The notes below the pieces were generated by a model that saw only the letters and a program-made list of their open reading frames with translations, did no database searches and had not been told where the DNA came from. Shown here piece by piece: positions 34,036 to 44,451 of a DNA stretch of 64,000 nt (positions are counted from its first letter, which is position 1; every line of letters begins with the position of its first letter). The position numbers and the translations under genes were made by a program. The DNA lies in contig DENS01000018.1 of NCBI GenBank assembly GCA_002359735.1, forward strand, positions 77,858-141,857. The letters run 5' to 3'. Source of the stretch: Micavibrio sp. UBA2638 (GTDB lineage Bacteria > Pseudomonadota > Alphaproteobacteria > Micavibrionales > Micavibrionaceae).

Positions 34036-35397
34036 CTATAACTCTATTGTTTGGCCAAAGGATGGAACTTCGACATTCCATCCGAGATGGTTTTCGATTT
34101 TGAATTTAAAAGAGGAGACGGCTTCGGGCTCTCCGTGAGTCAGAAATACTTTACGTGGGGGCTCCCTGAAGTTATTCAGCCAATTCAGGATTTCCTGATA
34201 ATCACCATGGGCCGATATGTTGTGCAGCATATGAATATCTGCGCGAACGGGGTGGAGGTCCCCATGGATTTTAATCTCTGTTTCACCATGGGCAAGTCTT
34301 GCCCCGCGCGTTCCGGCCGCCTGATATCCAGCAAGAACGACACTGTTGCGCGGATCGCTAATATAGGCCTTTAAATGATGTAATACACGGCCGCCCGTTG
34401 CCATACCGCTGGCGGAGATAACGATTGTCGGTAATCCATTATTCTTGCTGTATATGGCTTTGGATTGGTCGACGGTTCTTGTGTAAATAACACTGGAACA
34501 CATTTTTTCGCATTCGCTTTCTGATAGGCGGTGTTCTGCGCTGTATTGCCGCAATAAATTGGTAACGTTAATGGCCATGGGGCTGTCCAGATAAACCGGA
34601 ATATCAGGGATGCGCCCTGCCTCTTTAAGTTTATAGATATAATAAATTAAACTTTGCGCCCGTCCTACGGCAAAAGCCGGGATGACAACTGTTCCGCCGC
34701 GTGCGCTTGTTTTATTGATAATGCCTTCTAGTTGGTCCAGCGGATTGGCGGTTTCGTGCAATCGGTCCCCATAGGTTGATTCCAGAATCAGGTAATCCGC
34801 ATCCTGAATTTGTGCAGGAGGCTTAATGATTGCGTCATTTGGGCGCCCAAGATCACCAGAGAAAACCAGTTTGATCTGGCCATCTGTTATGGTCACGCAA
34901 GAGGCGCCTAAAATATGCCCGGCATGCGTCATATGAAAAGACAGCATGTCACTTAAGGGGTGTTCATCACCAAAGGAAACCGGCTTTAAATATTCCAGCG
35001 CATTATAGGCATCTTCCTGTGTATACAGCGGCAGGGCGGGGCTGTGCTTACTGTAATTATAACGATTGGCTCTGGCGGCATCTTCTTCTTGCAGGTAGCC
35101 GCTGTCCGGTAAAAGGATGTCGCATAAATCCGCCGTGCCCGCCGAGCAGTAAATCGGGCCTTTAAAGCCATTCTTTACAAGTACGGGAAGGTATCCACTA
35201 TGGTCAATATGGGCATGGGTTAAAATGACAGCATCAATAGAGGCCGGATCAAATGGTGGCTTATCCCAGTTTTGCAGGCGCAAATCCTTTAGGCCTTGAA
35301 ACAGGCCGCAATCAATTAGAAATTTTTTATTTTCATCTTCCAGAAGGTATTTTGAACCGGTTACCGTTCCGGTTGCCCCTAAGAATGTTAATTTCAT
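34036..35397 (-). CDS. MBL-fold beta-CASP metallohydrolase (RNA-specificity type)
   Basis: A 453-residue protein of the CPSF73-like exonuclease group. The zinc-binding H-A-H-I-D-H-S-G is near residues 61-68, with further motifs F-S-G-D-L-G-R and L-E-S-T-Y-G-D-R, the beta-CASP region (I-S-A-S-G-M-A-T-G-G-R-V) and the closing L-T-H-G-E-P-E-A. Known relatives cleave or trim RNA. It is convergent with the SulP gene, 23 bp apart. No partner for a specific RNA pathway is visible nearby. Confidence 0.9.
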   Translation of the reverse strand: MKLTFLGATGTVTGSKYLLEDENKKFLIDCGLFQGLKDLRLQNWDKPPFDPASIDAVILTHAHIDHSGYLPVLVKNGFKGPIYCSAGTADLCDILLPDSGYLQEEDAARANRYNYSKHSPALPLYTQEDAYNALEYLKPVSFGDEHPLSDMLSFHMTHAGHILGASCVTITDGQIKLVFSGDLGRPNDAIIKPPAQIQDADYLILESTYGDRLHETANPLDQLEGIINKTSARGGTVVIPAFAVGRAQSLIYYIYKLKEAGRIPDIPVYLDSPMAINVTNLLRQYSAEHRLSESECEKMCSSVIYTRTVDQSKAIYSKNNGLPTIVISASGMATGGRVLHHLKAYISDPRNSVVLAGYQAAGTRGARLAHGETEIKIHGDLHPVRADIHMLHNISAHGDYQEILNWLNNFREPPRKVFLTHGEPEAVSSFKFKIENHLGWNVEVPSFGQTIEL

Positions 35398-35473
35398 TCG
35401 CTGTGCCCTCTTTATGTTTTAAGCCCGTTATTTATACGCTATATTGGTGGTCGAGTAAAAAAGAATTGCCTGT

Positions 35474-36148
35474 ATGAGATATGATGCTGATTTTTATTTG
35501 TTACAAGGAGCGCGTAATTATGCGCTTGATTTGTGGCGCAGTTTCCGTATTTGGCGGGAGTTCCGCAAAGGGTTCGTAAAGTTACGCCATGTTGAAAAAT
35601 GCGTAACTTTTTTCGGTTCGGCCCGTTTTTCTGAAGACCATAAATATTATAAACTGGCCTATGATATGGCGTTTAAGCTGGGCCAGGAAGGGTATGCGAT
35701 CATGAGTGGAGGCGGGCCAGGAATTATGGAGGCCGCCAATAGGGGGGCAAAAGACGCCGGAGCCTTATCCATTGGATGCAATATCAGGCTTCCTGAAGAA
35801 CAAAAACCAAACCCATATCAGGATATATCCCTGCATTTCGATCATTTTTTTGTACGAAAAGTCATGCTTTTAAAATATTCACAGGCCTTTGTTCTTCTAC
35901 CCGGTGGTTTCGGTACGATGGATGAGATTTTTGAAACGGCCACTTTAATGCAAACGAAGAAAATATATGATTTTCCGGTGGTCGTGATGGGCGGTAAGTA
36001 TTGGCGGGAATTGGGCACGTTTTTAGATAAGGCAATGCTGGAGCTGGGCACCATAGACGAACATGATCTGGACTTTATTAAAATGACGGATGATCTGCAA
36101 GAGGCATTTGATATCATTCATTCCCCTCGTCCTCGGGGCCTGATTTAA
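35474..36148 (+). CDS. LOG-family (TIGR00730) Rossmann-fold protein
   Basis: A 224-residue protein with the signatures F-F-G-S-A-R, S-G-G-G-P-G-I-M-E-A-A-N-R-G-A and L-P-G-G-F-G-T-M-D-E. The P-G-G-x-G-T-x-x-E motif marks nucleoside 5'-monophosphate phosphoribohydrolases (LOG, PpnN), which release the base from a nucleotide. The N-terminus has about 30 residues ahead of the core. It is a single gene divergent from the metallohydrolase. Confidence 0.87.
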   Translation: MRYDADFYLLQGARNYALDLWRSFRIWREFRKGFVKLRHVEKCVTFFGSARFSEDHKYYKLAYDMAFKLGQEGYAIMSGGGPGIMEAANRGAKDAGALSIGCNIRLPEEQKPNPYQDISLHFDHFFVRKVMLLKYSQAFVLLPGGFGTMDEIFETATLMQTKKIYDFPVVVMGGKYWRELGTFLDKAMLELGTIDEHDLDFIKMTDDLQEAFDIIHSPRPRGLI

Positions 36149-36262
36149 CGCTTCAAATTTATCCTTTTGTATTTTATTGTTACTGTTCGTCGGTTATGGG
36201 GGGAAATAATTCATAAGGCCGCGATGCAATAACCAAAAGAATTTAAAAAGGGGTGTGGAGAT

Positions 36263-36943
36263 ATGCTTAACTTACAATGTAAAATCACCGTTCTTTGTGC
36301 GTATGCTTTCATATTAATGCTGCCGCAAATTGCGTACGCAAATGACGCGTTTATCCGCAATACGATAGAAAATTTTTCTTTAAATGGCCTAAGCCTAAAA
36401 AGTAGTATGCAAGATGTTGATGATTATATTACAAATCATCCCACACCCTTAAAGTGTAAGGTTACAGAGGGGAGAATGGCTGATCCGGCCGATTATATTC
36501 AACATTATCCGGTTAAAAACTGGAGCTGCTTTAACGCGGGTGGGGAAGCTAAGTATCGTTTGAAAATTGAAGCCGTTGATCAAAAAATTTCAATTATCGC
36601 CTTTAACGCCAGTGGTAAGTCTGATCGGTTCACCCGTATACAAGAGGGTTTAGAGACGATCAACAAAACGCTTCTTGATATGGGTATGAAGCATAACCAA
36701 GACATTAATGCCAATGATGTATTTTTGTATAGAAATGACTCTATAACCCCCAATTATTTGGACGTAAAATTCAGGCTAAGCACTGAAAACAGCTGTAAAC
36801 GCTTCGATAAAAGCGACGGGAAAACAGTGTCTAACCTTAGCGCCGATATTCGAAAAATCAATGGGTCATATATCATTGATTTAAATATCAGTAACGGCTT
36901 AGCGCATACATGTGGGGAGCGTTACTATAACAGCAAGCCGTAA
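36263..36943 (+). CDS. Uncharacterised exported protein, 226 residues
   Basis: No family recognised. A signal peptide is clear (L-C-A-Y-A-F-I-L-M-L-P-Q-I-A-Y-A, cleavage before N-D-A). The mature part has four cysteines (K-C-K, S-C-F, S-C-K, T-C-G), suiting two disulfides in the periplasm. GGGGTGTGGAG precedes the start. It stands alone between the LOG gene and the acyltransferase gene, with 113 and 242 bp flanking. Confidence 0.75.
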   Translation: MLNLQCKITVLCAYAFILMLPQIAYANDAFIRNTIENFSLNGLSLKSSMQDVDDYITNHPTPLKCKVTEGRMADPADYIQHYPVKNWSCFNAGGEAKYRLKIEAVDQKISIIAFNASGKSDRFTRIQEGLETINKTLLDMGMKHNQDINANDVFLYRNDSITPNYLDVKFRLSTENSCKRFDKSDGKTVSNLSADIRKINGSYIIDLNISNGLAHTCGERYYNSKP

Positions 36944-37185
36944 TGCTTTAGAGGGGGCGCTGATTTTTCTATATTCAATGGTTAAATATGCCAAATTTTA
37001 ATGCATGTTTCGAACTGGATTTTTTAGTGCTGTGTGCGTTAATTGAAAATACAGTGGTGTAAATAATTGATACGCTTATGTCTTCACAGAATATTTCAGG
37101 TAGGGCGAAATATGTCAGGGCATAGACAAGTTTAAGGCTTGGTTGTATCCTGATCGTTGTTCTGTTTTTTAAAAGACATATTTCA
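36944..37185. other. Intergenic region upstream of the acylation genes
   Basis: AT-rich, 242 bp. No gene, terminator or clear promoter identified. A segment near 36970-36990 (CAATGGTTAAATATG) loosely resembles the element seen upstream of the RTX genes, but the match is weak. Confidence 0.4.
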
Positions 37186-38613
37186 ATGCTCTTTAATTCC
37201 TACACCTTTCTGATTTTTTTTGCCATTGTGTTCGCGTTGCACATGATGCCGTTTTCATGGCGGGTGAAAAAACTCAACTTGCTGTTGGGCAGTTATGTTT
37301 TTTATGCGGCCTGGAACCCTCCTTTTGTGGCGCTGCTCTGGATTTCGAGTGTGGTGGACTGGTATCTCGCAAAATGGATGTACGTTGCGGCGTCTAAAGC
37401 CAAAAAGAAATTGCTGCTCTATGCCTCGCTCGGGGTTAATCTGGGGATGCTGGGCTTTTTTAAATATGCCAATTTTTTTAATGAGAATTTTACAGCGCTG
37501 ATGCAGGGCATGGGTATGGATTACGTGCCTCCGGAATGGAATATCGTTCTTCCGGTTGGGATTTCATTTTTCACCTTCCAGACACTCTCATACACATTTG
37601 ATGTTTACAGGGGGCAATTAAAGCCTTGGCACAGCTTTCTTGATTATGCCATGTATGTGACCTTCTTCCCGCAATTGGTCGCCGGTCCGATTGTTCGTGC
37701 CGCGGATTTTTTGCCGCAATGTCTAGAGGCCAGCAAAGTTACGCTGCAACGCTTTGGCTGGGGTATTTCTCTGTTTGTGATCGGTATGTTTTCGAAAGTC
37801 GTAATTGCCGATGGTTTTATGGCGCCAATCGTCGATAAAGTATATCTGGGCAGCACAGATCCGACTTTCCTTGAGGCATGGCTGGGGACTTTTGCTTTTG
37901 CTATACAAATTTTTGGTGATTTTGCAGGATATTCGACCTGCGCAATTGGTATAGCGCTTTGTTTTGGCTTTATCCTTCCCGATAACTTCCGCTTTCCATA
38001 TGCTGCCGTCGGGTTTTCTGATTTCTGGCGCCGCTGGCATATCTCTCTGTCAAGCTGGCTGCGCGATTACCTTTATATTTCCTTGGGCGGCAATCGCAAA
38101 GGGCGTATTCGTACGCAAATCAATTTGATGATTACGATGCTGCTGGGTGGCCTGTGGCACGGCGCAAGCTGGAATTTTGTGATATGGGGGGCGTTGCATG
38201 GCGGGTATTTGGTCGGTGAGCGCTGGGTGAAAGCAATTATACCGCCGCACCGTATCTGGGCGGCTTGGCCGCTGCAAATGCTTTTGGCGGGGCTAACGTT
38301 TCTGCTGGTTTGTATCGCATGGGTGTTTTTTCGCAGCACGACACTGGATCAATCGTTAAGTTTTATCCAGATCATGTTTAGCCCGAACGGTAACTTGCTG
38401 GATGGGGCTTTACTGGAGAAAATAGATATGGCTTTGGTCGTTTTAATGACTGGTGTTATTTTAACGTTTCAATGGACATTTCGCCATAAAACCATCGAAT
38501 GCGCAGCGGGGCAGTTGCCATGGTGGCTGCGTGGCCTGGTTTTGGCCGGATTGGCTATAGCGATAACCCTTATGCCGGGAGATGACCGTGCCTTCATTTA
38601 CTTCCAGTTCTGA
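37186..38613 (+). CDS. MBOAT-family O-acyltransferase (AlgI-like)
   Basis: A 475-residue polytopic protein. MBOAT signatures are F-F-P-Q-L-V-A-G-P-I-V-R, D-F-W-R-R-W-H-I-S-L-S-S-W-L-R-D-Y-L-Y-I and the catalytic-histidine region G-L-W-H-G-A-S-W-N-F-V-I-W-G. Family members such as AlgI, DltB and PatA move acyl groups across the inner membrane for acetylation of exported polymers. It overlaps the SGNH-like gene by 32 bp, the classic pairing for polysaccharide O-acetylation. Confidence 0.92.
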   Translation: MLFNSYTFLIFFAIVFALHMMPFSWRVKKLNLLLGSYVFYAAWNPPFVALLWISSVVDWYLAKWMYVAASKAKKKLLLYASLGVNLGMLGFFKYANFFNENFTALMQGMGMDYVPPEWNIVLPVGISFFTFQTLSYTFDVYRGQLKPWHSFLDYAMYVTFFPQLVAGPIVRAADFLPQCLEASKVTLQRFGWGISLFVIGMFSKVVIADGFMAPIVDKVYLGSTDPTFLEAWLGTFAFAIQIFGDFAGYSTCAIGIALCFGFILPDNFRFPYAAVGFSDFWRRWHISLSSWLRDYLYISLGGNRKGRIRTQINLMITMLLGGLWHGASWNFVIWGALHGGYLVGERWVKAIIPPHRIWAAWPLQMLLAGLTFLLVCIAWVFFRSTTLDQSLSFIQIMFSPNGNLLDGALLEKIDMALVVLMTGVILTFQWTFRHKTIECAAGQLPWWLRGLVLAGLAIAITLMPGDDRAFIYFQF

Positions 38614-39649
38614 TCTTGTCAAAAACTCAAGTCATGGCCGTGCTCCCGGCGGGCATTGGCTTGGTGCGCTAATAATATTTATCATTGGCTTTATAGCGTT
38701 ATTTGGCGGCCTCGAACTGTTTTGGCGAGCGCAAGGTCATGCGCCTAGCATTAACGATTCGCAGAGCTTGTGGGCTCAGCAAAGAGCCTTGATCAACAAA
38801 AATGCGGGCAACCCTAAAACCACTGTTTTGGTTGGCGCTTCTCGTATCCAGCTTGGTTTTGATACGCAAGTTTTCCGTGAAACTTACCCTGACAGACCGC
38901 TTGTAAATCTGGCTATTGACGGAAGTCCATCCGCCGCTGTTTTGCGCGATCTGGCGCTGGATGATGATTTTAAGGGGCTCGTGATCGCCTCGGTGAAGGC
39001 TGACTGGTTCAGCCGTGATAAATGGGGTTTAAGTCAAGGCTACGTCACGCGCTATCATAAGGATTATAAAAACAGCTTGGACCGACAGTTTAATACGGCA
39101 GTGACGCTTTGGTTACAGGAACATTTTGTTGTCTTTCAGCATAATCTGGGTGTGCGTTCTCTTTTGAAGGCGTTGATAAACCATGAATTACCAGACCCGT
39201 TTTATTTGCGTACATACCCTGACCGTTCGCGCGCCGCTGATTATTCAAAAATGCATAATGTTAATGCCCATAAGGAAGAGCGCGTGCGACGCATGCGCGT
39301 TATTGATCAGAACGAAAAACCGCAAAGTTTTGATAGCTGGCGAGAAGACTTGAAGGCCGTTGCGGGCTGGGTGGAGGCCATTCAATCCAGAGGGGGGCAA
39401 GTTATATTCATCCGTTTTCCGACATCAGGAGAACATTGGGAGATTGATGAACGCCGTTATCCACGTAATGAATTCTGGGATCAACTCAGCCGGTTAACGG
39501 CTGCGCCGACATTGCATTTTCAAGATATTGATGGGATGAGCGATTTCGAGCTGCCCGATACGTCGCATCTCGATGCAAAAGACCGCGCGGAATTTACTAG
39601 AATAGTACAAAGCGCCGTCGAACGGGCGGGTTTACTGTCGCCGGATTAG
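38582..39649 (+). CDS. Membrane-anchored SGNH-like acylation partner (AlgJ/DltD-like role)
   Basis: A 355-residue protein with one N-terminal helix (L-G-A-L-I-I-F-I-I-G-F-I-A-L-F-G-G) and an external domain. Block I reads V-L-V-G-A-S-R-I-Q-L-G-F-D, giving the candidate nucleophile serine. The closing D-T-S-H-L-D supplies the D-x-x-H pair. It would transfer acyl groups supplied by the MBOAT partner to a glycan. The start overlaps the MBOAT gene by 32 bp, and the 3' end overlaps the convergent glycosyltransferase by 53 bp. Confidence 0.77.
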   Translation: MTVPSFTSSSDLVKNSSHGRAPGGHWLGALIIFIIGFIALFGGLELFWRAQGHAPSINDSQSLWAQQRALINKNAGNPKTTVLVGASRIQLGFDTQVFRETYPDRPLVNLAIDGSPSAAVLRDLALDDDFKGLVIASVKADWFSRDKWGLSQGYVTRYHKDYKNSLDRQFNTAVTLWLQEHFVVFQHNLGVRSLLKALINHELPDPFYLRTYPDRSRAADYSKMHNVNAHKEERVRRMRVIDQNEKPQSFDSWREDLKAVAGWVEAIQSRGGQVIFIRFPTSGEHWEIDERRYPRNEFWDQLSRLTAAPTLHFQDIDGMSDFELPDTSHLDAKDRAEFTRIVQSAVERAGLLSPD

Positions 39650-40490
39650 GATCTTTACCCTTCATAACGCGAAGGATATAAATAATATAACGCCTTATCA
39701 TTTTGGCGAAGGAAAAGGCGCGTAAAAATAGGGAGTAGGGCAGGCTGATATAGCCTCGCTTCCATAGTTTATTCAAATTATCCTGCTGCGCCATCTCTGC
39801 TTTCCAAATATTTCCTGAAAGACCGCTGGCGCCATAGAGCGGCTTAGCTGTAAACGACATGTAATCCCTGATCCACATTGCTTTGCCGCCGCGCAGTACA
39901 ATTTCCAGCCAGAATAGCATGTCTGAACCGCGTGGCTTACTTTCGTCGAACAGAAGGTTCTCAGGTTTTTTAATCATGATTGAAATCGTGACCATAACAT
40001 TGCGGTACAAAACATTTGCATTTTTCAAAATCTTGGTTGAATGCTCATGATCATCAGCAAAAGCATCGAGGGTTTCTGGCCCGCCGTCGCGGTATTTTAC
40101 CCCATGACAGCTGAGCGCCAGATCAGGATCACGCTCGAAAAAAAGATACTGGATTTCCAGTTTCTGTGGGTGCCAGTAATCGTCTGCATCAAGAAATGCC
40201 AGATAAGGTTGACTGGCCTCACGTAAGCCATCATTGCGCACCGGGTAAACGCCGCGATTTTTTTCGAATGGCAAAAAGATGATTTTGCTGGGCGTTTGAT
40301 TGTCAATTTCCTTGATCGTATTTTCAATGACGGCCCTTGAATTATCGGGGCTTCCGTCATCCATAATGATGATCTCGGCGGGCGGGCGCGTTTGGAATGC
40401 TGCACTTTTTAATGCCATGGCAATCGTATCCGCCGCTTTATAGCATGGCAGAATAACCGAAACCGGGCAAATATCTTGTTTTTTATTCAT
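39597..40490 (-). CDS. Family 2 glycosyltransferase
   Basis: A 297-residue inverting GT-A enzyme. It shows V-I-L-P-C-Y-K-A-A-D-T-I at the start, the nucleotide-binding I-I-M-D-D-G-S-P-D-N-S, the metal-binding D-A-D-D-Y-W and a W-L-E-I motif downstream. The C-terminal region has a basic amphipathic stretch that could touch the membrane. It is the only minus-strand gene in the first half of the polysaccharide locus. Its last 53 bp overlap the end of the SGNH-like gene. The sugar donor is unknown. Confidence 0.9.
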   Translation of the reverse strand: MNKKQDICPVSVILPCYKAADTIAMALKSAAFQTRPPAEIIIMDDGSPDNSRAVIENTIKEIDNQTPSKIIFLPFEKNRGVYPVRNDGLREASQPYLAFLDADDYWHPQKLEIQYLFFERDPDLALSCHGVKYRDGGPETLDAFADDHEHSTKILKNANVLYRNVMVTISIMIKKPENLLFDESKPRGSDMLFWLEIVLRGGKAMWIRDYMSFTAKPLYGASGLSGNIWKAEMAQQDNLNKLWKRGYISLPYSLFLRAFSFAKMIRRYIIYILRVMKGKDPNPATVNPPVRRRFVLF

Positions 40491-40623
40491 TTAGGGTATT
40501 GCTGTTGAGGCAGGAATGAAAAAGGAATAGTATTACTAGGGGTAAGAATAACAAATTCGTTTGAGAACGACAATCGACAAAAAGAATGATTTTTAAACAT
40601 TATACTAAAGGATATTCATCCAG

Positions 40624-41701
40624 ATGAAGATATTGGTAACAGGTGGCGCAGGCTTTATCGGGTCTGCGGTTATCCGGTATATTATCGGGCACACGCAAGA
40701 CAGCGTGGTAAATGTCGACAAGTTGACCTATGCCGGAAATCTGGAGTCTCTGGCATCCGTTGCGGCTGACCCGCGTTATGTTTTTGAGCGGGCCGATATT
40801 TGTGACGCGCCTGCTATGGCGCAAATCTTCAAACAGCATCAGCCTGATATAGTGATGCATCTCGCCGCCGAAAGCCATGTGGATCGTTCCATTGACGGGC
40901 CTGCAGACTTTATCGAAACCAATGTGGTTGGGACGCTGGTTTTGCTGGAGGCTGCGCGCCAATATGTGGAAGAGAGTGGTAAGAAAAATTTTCGCTTCCA
41001 TCATATCTCGACGGATGAGGTATATGGCGATCTGGAAGGCGATACCGATTTATTCACCGAGGAGACCTCTTACGCGCCAAGTTCGCCTTATTCGGCCAGC
41101 AAGGCCAGCTCCGATCATCTGGTCCGGGCATGGGGGCGTACTTACGGCCTACCTTGCGTGATTACCAATTGTTCGAATAATTACGGGCCTTATCATTTCC
41201 CTGAAAAGCTGATCCCGCACATGATTTTGAATGCACTCTCCGGCAAGGCTTTGCCTGTTTACGGCGATGGAAAACAAATTCGCGACTGGCTCTATGTCGA
41301 AGATCATGCCGAGGCTTTATATAAAGTCGCGACCAAGGGCAAGATTGGCGAGACATATAATATTGGTGGGCATAATGAAAAACAGAATATAGAAGTCGTT
41401 CACACGCTTTGCGATTTGCTGGAAGAGCTGGCCGCAGATAAAAAGCCGGAAGGCGTGAGTGCCTATAAAGATTTGATTACCTTTGTAAAAGACCGCCCCG
41501 GTCATGATCGCCGCTATGCAATTGATGCTTCAAAAATTGAGAATAAACTGGGCTGGACGCCAAAAGAGACATTTGAAACCGGCCTGCGCAAAACTGTGCA
41601 GTGGTATCTGGATAACGAAAAATGGTGGAGCCGCGTTCTAAGCGGTGATTATAAATTAGAGCGCATTGGCGAAGGCCAGAAAGATTTAAAGGAGCAGAAA
41701 T

Positions 41702-41712
<11 letters not shown>
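40624..41712 (+). CDS. rfbB: dTDP-glucose 4,6-dehydratase
   Basis: SDR enzyme converting dTDP-glucose to dTDP-4-keto-6-deoxyglucose. The NAD motif G-G-A-G-F-I-G-S is at the start, with H-L-A-A-E-S-H-V-D-R-S-I, the catalytic block S-T-D-E-V-Y-G-D-L and the tyrosine motif S-P-Y-S-A-S-K-A-S-S-D-H. It has 362 residues. It overlaps the thymidylyltransferase gene by 11 bp. No rmlC or rmlD is present in the window, so the keto-sugar is more likely aminated by the gene two places downstream than turned into rhamnose. Confidence 0.96.
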
Positions 41713-42601
<889 letters not shown>

Positions 42602-42606
42602 GGCGT

Positions 42607-43722
42607 ATGAGCAGTAAAGACGATCCCATCTATGTCGTGCGCCCGAACCTTCCGCCTTTCGAGGAATTTACGCGGGCCGTAAAAACTGCTTGGGATCGCC
42701 GCTGGCTAACCAATGGCGGCGCGCTGCATCAAGAGCTGGAGACCGCGCTGGAGAAGCGCTTTGGGGGCTTGCAGGTTTCGCTCTTTAACAACGCGACTAT
42801 AGGGTTAATGGCCGCTTGCGCCGCGCTCGATTTAAAAGGTGAGGTGATCACCACGCCGTTTTCCTTTATCGCGACGGCGCATAGTTTGCTCTGGAATAGC
42901 CTTACGCCCGTTTTTGTTGATATTGATCCGCATAGTTTGAACATTGATCCTGCAAAAGTCGAAGCCGCAATAACGGATAAAACCAGCGCGATTATGGCAG
43001 TGCATTGTTACGGCCACCCTTGCGATGTCGAGGCGATTGAAGCCATTGCAAAGAAGCATAATTTGAAAGTTATTTACGATGCCGCGCACGCTTTTGACCT
43101 AGAGTGTCATTGTGGCAACATTTTACAGCATGGTGATATATCGGTTTTAAGTTTTCACGCCACCAAAGTCTTTAATACCTTTGAAGGCGGCGCAATTGTC
43201 TGCAAAGATCCTGCGCTTAAAACCCGTATTGAGCAGTTTAAAAATTTCGGCATTGTTGATGATGAACATATCGGACAAACCGGCCTGAACGGTAAAATGA
43301 GCGAGGCGCACGCCGCAATGGGCCTGGCGCAATTACCCCATATGGATGAATACCGCAAGGGGCGCGCCCGCGTCGATGCGCTTTACCGCTGTGAACTGGC
43401 AGATGTGAAAGGCATTAAGCTACTGCACAGCGGTGCGAAAACACCGAACTATGCCTATTTTCCAGTGCTTATTACGGACGAATGTCCGATTAGCCGAGAT
43501 GCCCTGTACGATCTTTTGAAAGATCATAATATTATTGCGCGGCGCTATTTTTATCCGCTGATTTCCGACTTCCCGATGTATCAGGCGCTTCCTTCCTCTG
43601 CGCCTGATAATTTGCCCATCGCACAGAAAGCCTCAAGTCAGATTCTATGTCTGCCGATTTATCCCGATCTTTCGGAAGCCGAACAAATGCGCGTGATTAA
43701 CGTGATTAAGGAGGCGTCATGA
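42607..43722 (+). CDS. vioA: dTDP-4-keto-6-deoxyhexose aminotransferase (VioA-like, DegT/DnrJ family)
   Basis: PLP-dependent sugar aminotransferase of 371 residues. The PLP lysine is K187 in S-F-H-A-T-K-V-F-N-T-F-E-G-G. Upstream blocks T-T-P-F-S-F-I-A-T-A-H-S-L and A-V-H-C-Y-G-H-P-C-D-V resemble VioA, which forms dTDP-4-amino-4,6-dideoxyglucose, more than the C3 aminotransferases. Coupling to rfbB/rfbA and to a formyltransferase (4-bp overlap at its 3' end) supports a 4-amino product. The gluco or galacto configuration is not settled. Confidence 0.8.
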   Translation: MSSKDDPIYVVRPNLPPFEEFTRAVKTAWDRRWLTNGGALHQELETALEKRFGGLQVSLFNNATIGLMAACAALDLKGEVITTPFSFIATAHSLLWNSLTPVFVDIDPHSLNIDPAKVEAAITDKTSAIMAVHCYGHPCDVEAIEAIAKKHNLKVIYDAAHAFDLECHCGNILQHGDISVLSFHATKVFNTFEGGAIVCKDPALKTRIEQFKNFGIVDDEHIGQTGLNGKMSEAHAAMGLAQLPHMDEYRKGRARVDALYRCELADVKGIKLLHSGAKTPNYAYFPVLITDECPISRDALYDLLKDHNIIARRYFYPLISDFPMYQALPSSAPDNLPIAQKASSQILCLPIYPDLSEAEQMRVINVIKEAS

Positions 43723-44450
43723 CCAAGGTTTTTGCCGTCACCGATAACCGCTTTATCTTTGAGCATTTCGCGCCGATTTTTGAGGCGAACGGCGCGGAGG
43801 TTGATTTTTACTGTAGCCCGAAATCGGGAAAAATGTTTGCCGCCGAAATCGCCGCCGGAACCATGCGCCCGATCATATTAAAGGAAGAAAGTGAAACGCT
43901 TATTCAGGGCGGCTATCAATTCGGCTTTTCCTGCCATTCGAAACAAATTTTCCCCGCCGCGCTTGTGAATGCCATGCTGTGTGTGAATATTCATCCCGGT
44001 TATAACCCGCATAACCGCGGCTGGTTCCCGCAAGTTTTTTCTATCCTGAATAAAAAACCGGCCGGTCTGACCATTCATGTGATGGATGAAGAAATTGATC
44101 ACGGTGCAATCATAGTGCAGCAAAAAATTGAGATCCAAAGTTTTGATACCTCGCTCACGGCTTATAATAAAGTAATTGCCGCAGAAGTCGAACTCTTCAA
44201 ACAGACTCTGCCGCAAATTCTGGACGGTTCCTACCCGCGCAAAGCCATGGACGAGGAGGGGAATTACAACTCCATTAAAGACTATAAAGCCCTGTTGGAG
44301 ATTGATTTGGATAAACAGGTGACAATGCGCGAGGCCATTGATTATTTGCGCGCGATGACCCACCCACCATATAAGAACGCGTATTTCCTTGATGAAAAAG
44401 GCCGTAAAATTATGGTGGGGCTAGAGATCGAAGCGGCAGGCGAGGATTAA
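43719..44450 (+). CDS. vioF: Sugar N-formyltransferase (VioF-like)
   Basis: Transfers a formyl group from N10-formyl-tetrahydrofolate to a 4-amino sugar nucleotide. It has 243 residues. The catalytic triad is N90, H92 and D127: N-I-H-P-G-Y-N-P-H-N-R-G-W-F-P-Q and E-I-D-H-G-A-I. This matches the group making dTDP-4-formamido-4,6-dideoxyhexoses. It overlaps the aminotransferase by 4 bp, as expected for consecutive steps. The C-terminal part is shorter than in methionyl-tRNA formyltransferase, which argues against that role. Confidence 0.82.
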   Translation: MTKVFAVTDNRFIFEHFAPIFEANGAEVDFYCSPKSGKMFAAEIAAGTMRPIILKEESETLIQGGYQFGFSCHSKQIFPAALVNAMLCVNIHPGYNPHNRGWFPQVFSILNKKPAGLTIHVMDEEIDHGAIIVQQKIEIQSFDTSLTAYNKVIAAEVELFKQTLPQILDGSYPRKAMDEEGNYNSIKDYKALLEIDLDKQVTMREAIDYLRAMTHPPYKNAYFLDEKGRKIMVGLEIEAAGED

Positions 44451-44451
44451 C

